A stretch of 8,562 nt of DNA, taken from positions 1-8,562 of the forward strand of contig JAOAAI010000184.1 of NCBI GenBank assembly GCA_026418955.1, read 5' to 3'. The notes under the pieces are model-generated. The model saw only the letters and a list, made by a program, of their open reading frames with translations. It made no database searches and was not told the DNA's origin. The first letter of the stretch is position 1. Each line of letters starts with the position of its first letter. The DNA comes from Candidatus Goldiibacteriota bacterium. Lineage in GTDB: Bacteria; Oederibacteriota; PGYV01; DSYL01. Shown here in pieces: positions 6,350 through 8,562 of this stretch. Position numbers and translations under genes: made by a program.

Positions 6350-7377
6350 ACTTCATACTTACAATATGGACAAAAACCTTTTGAATTATTAATATAAACA
6401 TCATTTTTTATAACTGACATATAACCACGTTGAATAATTACTTTACCACATGAAGGGCATAAAGTATCAGAATATGAGCTTATATAATTACCACCATATA
6501 CATATTTAAGGCCTTTCTTTCTAGCAATATCTATCAATTTCTCTATAACTAAAGGAGAAGTATTCTTTTTATCTAACATATTATAATCAGGGTGAAATGC
6601 AGTAAGATGCAAAGGTATTTCATTAGATATTGATAAAATAAAATCAACCATTAGATTAAAGTCTTTTTCATCATCATTAAACTCCTCAACTATAAGATTC
6701 ACAAATTCTACATGTATATACTTTGAAGTAATATATTTCACTGAATCTAAAAATAAATCAAAATTAGCTCCAGTTAATTTATTAAACTTATGATAATTAA
6801 ATACCTTTATATCTATCTTAATAAAATCAAGAACTGGTAAAATGAAATCAAAAGCTTCTTTAGAAAGATAACCATTTGAAATAAAACCAGTCTTAAAATT
6901 TATATTTTTCATTTTTAAATTCGAAAAGATATCATACGCCCACTCTATAGTTACTGTCGGCTCGTTATAAGTAGAAACAGCTATCATAATATCATTTTCA
7001 ATCATAATTTTATGAAAATCAACTGGAGTAATATCTTTATATTTATAAAAATTTTTAGATAAATTTATCTCATTATTTTTAATTTGTGATATCTGCCAAT
7101 TTTGACAATAAAGACAAAAAAAATTACATCCATACATACCAAAAGATAATGTTTTTGAACCAGGTAGAAAATGATAAAGTGGTTTTTTTTCAATAGGATC
7201 AATATTTAAGGACGAAAAATAACCCCATGGTACATATAACTGACCATCTATATTTATTCTAACACCACATGCTCCACTAGCTTTGTTTTTTATCAAACAT
7301 TTTCTCTGACAAGCAAGACATATGATATTATCATTTTCTTTAGATAAAAAAAGAGTTGATTTTTTATAATATTTCAT
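6331..7377 (-). CDS. amrS: AmrS-type radical SAM enzyme (AmmeMemoRadiSam system)
   Basis: This 348-residue protein has the radical SAM signature C84-x3-C88-x2-C91 (in GCNFFCLYC), which binds the 4Fe-4S cluster that cleaves S-adenosylmethionine. Other features match the AmrS family, formerly annotated as a pyruvate-formate-lyase-activating-like protein. They are an N-terminal cysteine group (C20, C23, C27, C37) ahead of the core, PLYHFLPGSKTLSFG at 66-80, STYNEPTV at 135-142, HLTAFHPDY at 257-265, and a C-terminal zinc-ribbon-like pair of CxxC motifs (C307/C310 and C336/C339) before the ending YGVW. The family is named for genomic association with AMMECR1 and Memo domain proteins; neither is in this window. 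The exact reaction is not established from sequence. The start overlaps the end of the lipid kinase gene by 14 bases and has no clear Shine-Dalgarno site, so it is probably coupled to it. Confidence 0.9.
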   Translation of the reverse strand: MKYYKKSTLFLSKENDNIICLACQRKCLIKNKASGACGVRINIDGQLYVPWGYFSSLNIDPIEKKPLYHFLPGSKTLSFGMYGCNFFCLYCQNWQISQIKNNEINLSKNFYKYKDITPVDFHKIMIENDIMIAVSTYNEPTVTIEWAYDIFSNLKMKNINFKTGFISNGYLSKEAFDFILPVLDFIKIDIKVFNYHKFNKLTGANFDLFLDSVKYITSKYIHVEFVNLIVEEFNDDEKDFNLMVDFILSISNEIPLHLTAFHPDYNMLDKKNTSPLVIEKLIDIARKKGLKYVYGGNYISSYSDTLCPSCGKVIIQRGYMSVIKNDVYINNSKGFCPYCKYEVYGVWC

Positions 7378-8254
7378 TTTTTACAGCAAATTTAACAGCT
7401 TTTGGCAGAGTAGTAATTTTTAAAACTCCATCTTCTGATATGAAATCCTCACCATCTAAGTGATAAATAGAACCAGGTGGTAGTTTTATTTTAAAAACTT
7501 CAGATGTTAAATATTTTACTTTATCATTTTCCAAAATTTTCCCATTAAAAAGTGTATGAATCCTTCTAATTAAATAAAAAAAATCAGTATTATCTACTAC
7601 TATTAAATCTAATTTTCCATCTATCAATGAAGATCTTGGACTAATTATGGCACCTCCTCCATATTGTGATCCGTTTGCAACCGCAACCACAAAAGGTTTA
7701 AAAAAATCTTTTTTCCCTCCATATTCAACTTCGATATCAATAGGTTTAAATTTAATATATGAAATAATCCCATATAAAAAATAAGGCAAAAGTCCTCTAA
7801 TTCTATTTTTATTAAACATTTTTGCAATATGAGCATCAAAGCCTATGCCACAGATATTGAAAAAAAGTTTTGAATTACATATTCCACAATCTATATCAAC
7901 AATTTTATTTCCTAAAGCAATCTCAAAAGCTTCATCCAAATTAAGAGGTATTTTAAGATTTCTTGCTGCTCCATTACCAGAACCACAAGGTATAATCCCA
8001 ACTATAACATTATTTTTACCTGCTACTGCTTCCAATATCTCTCTTAAAGTTCCATCACCTCCTACACAAACAACTCTATTAAAACCTTTATTTAAATATT
8101 TTATCGTAATAGTGAAAGCATCACCTTTTTGTTTTGTATATTCAATAGCATAATTTATTCTTCTTACTGAAATTTTGTTAATTATATTTCTCTCAACAAA
8201 CTTATTTATTTTAAACCCAGATCTAGGATTTATTATAAAAATAACTCTATCCAT
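7364..8254 (-). CDS. YegS/Rv2252/BmrU-family lipid kinase (diacylglycerol kinase catalytic domain)
   Basis: This 296-residue protein has a complete diacylglycerol/sphingosine-kinase-type fold (DAGK_cat, PF00781). Visible motifs in order are INPRSG (8-13), the nucleotide-binding GGDGT (65-69), PCGSGNG (89-95, in the place of the PxGTxND of other members), GIGFDAH (136-142), the YGGG glycine run (198-201), IDGKLD (211-216) and HLDGE (265-269). Members phosphorylate a lipid such as diacylglycerol using ATP, normally at the cytoplasmic face of the membrane, recycling it into phospholipid synthesis. The substrate cannot be told from sequence: some relatives act on phosphatidylglycerol, undecaprenol-like or sphingoid lipids. 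No membrane segment is evident. The ATG at 8254 is 8 bases after the stop of the upstream gene with only a weak AGG before it, and the stop overlaps amrS by 14 bases. Confidence 0.9.
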   Translation of the reverse strand: MDRVIFIINPRSGFKINKFVERNIINKISVRRINYAIEYTKQKGDAFTITIKYLNKGFNRVVCVGGDGTLREILEAVAGKNNVIVGIIPCGSGNGAARNLKIPLNLDEAFEIALGNKIVDIDCGICNSKLFFNICGIGFDAHIAKMFNKNRIRGLLPYFLYGIISYIKFKPIDIEVEYGGKKDFFKPFVVAVANGSQYGGGAIISPRSSLIDGKLDLIVVDNTDFFYLIRRIHTLFNGKILENDKVKYLTSEVFKIKLPPGSIYHLDGEDFISEDGVLKITTLPKAVKFAVKNEIL

Positions 8255-8262
8255 ACATAAAC

Positions 8263-8562
8263 CTAAAAAGCATTAACACCACTCGCCCAATCAGTTTTAT
8301 CTCCAGTTGGTTTTATACTAATAGCAATATTTCCCTCATTAAATTTTCCTTTTGTAGATCTAAATTCAACATCATAGTAATAACCAATTTTAAAATCTTC
8401 TATATCATTCAATATTTTATTATCGCTTTGAATAATCAAATAAAAATCTTTTTTTTCAAATCTAATAAAAAAATAAAGAAATAAAAAATTTTCTTTTTTT
8501 TCACCTTTCAACAGGATAAGTTTTTTAGCAATTATTTTTTTTCCTTGAAATTTATAAGGATC
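8263..8562 (-). CDS. Unrecognised protein, C-terminal part (gene runs off the right edge)
   Basis: The frame is open from the window edge (8562) to a TAG at 8263-8265, giving the last 99 residues of a longer protein. A TTG codon at 8511 could be taken as a start, but the frame continues upstream to the edge without a stop (DPYKFQGKKIIAKK), so the true start is probably outside. The visible part is lysine-rich and alternates charged and hydrophobic residues in a beta-strand-like pattern (KDFYLIIQSD, GYYYDVEFRST, NIAISIKPTGD). It ends KTDWASGVNAF. An OB-fold-like or other small beta-barrel C-terminal domain is possible, but I see no diagnostic motif and assign no function. It lies 8 bases before the lipid kinase gene on the same strand and is probably co-transcribed with it and amrS. 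Confidence 0.68.
   Translation of the reverse strand, partial: DPYKFQGKKIIAKKLILLKGEKKENFLFLYFFIRFEKKDFYLIIQSDNKILNDIEDFKIGYYYDVEFRSTKGKFNEGNIAISIKPTGDKTDWASGVNAF

Noticed and set aside
7845..8153. + strand open frame opposite the lipid kinase
   Set aside because: The - strand encodes intact GGDGT and GSGNG motifs over the same bases; the + strand frame is a shadow.

Overview
This window comes from a low-G+C bacterium. The DNA is strongly A/T-rich on both strands, arginine is encoded almost entirely by AGA, and isoleucine often by ATA. Genes are packed with short gaps or small overlaps. No RNA gene, insertion sequence, CRISPR array or phage gene was seen, and no stretch over 25 bases lacks a coding call. 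The sequence alone does not fix the species. The aldolase subtype is shared by spirochaetes, Bacteroidetes, clostridia and others.

Left part, + strand (1-6349): one apparent operon of seven genes. The order is the 3' end of a DUF47/PhoU-like gene, a Pit-type phosphate permease, a class II fructose-bisphosphate aldolase, an unusually long transketolase, a PPC/DUF296-domain protein, the Era GTPase, and a small unrecognised four-helix membrane protein. Junctions are overlaps of 8, 10, 1 and 1 bases or gaps of 22 and 17 bases. The first half links phosphate uptake to sugar-phosphate metabolism: aldolase and transketolase share glyceraldehyde 3-phosphate and sit at the glycolysis/pentose-phosphate junction. 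The second half contains ribosome assembly (Era).

Right part, - strand (8562-6331): a second, convergent cluster. It is transcribed from an unrecognised gene cut by the right edge, through a YegS/BmrU-type lipid kinase, to an AmrS-type radical SAM enzyme. The two clusters collide: the last + gene and the last - gene overlap tail to tail by 19 bases.

Most of the content is ordinary housekeeping. The best candidates for a second look are the 802-residue transketolase, in which the expected magnesium-binding Asp is Glu; the PPC-domain protein wedged between it and Era; the small membrane protein after Era; and the radical SAM enzyme without its usual partners in view. I do not see convincing evidence of a wholly new system.
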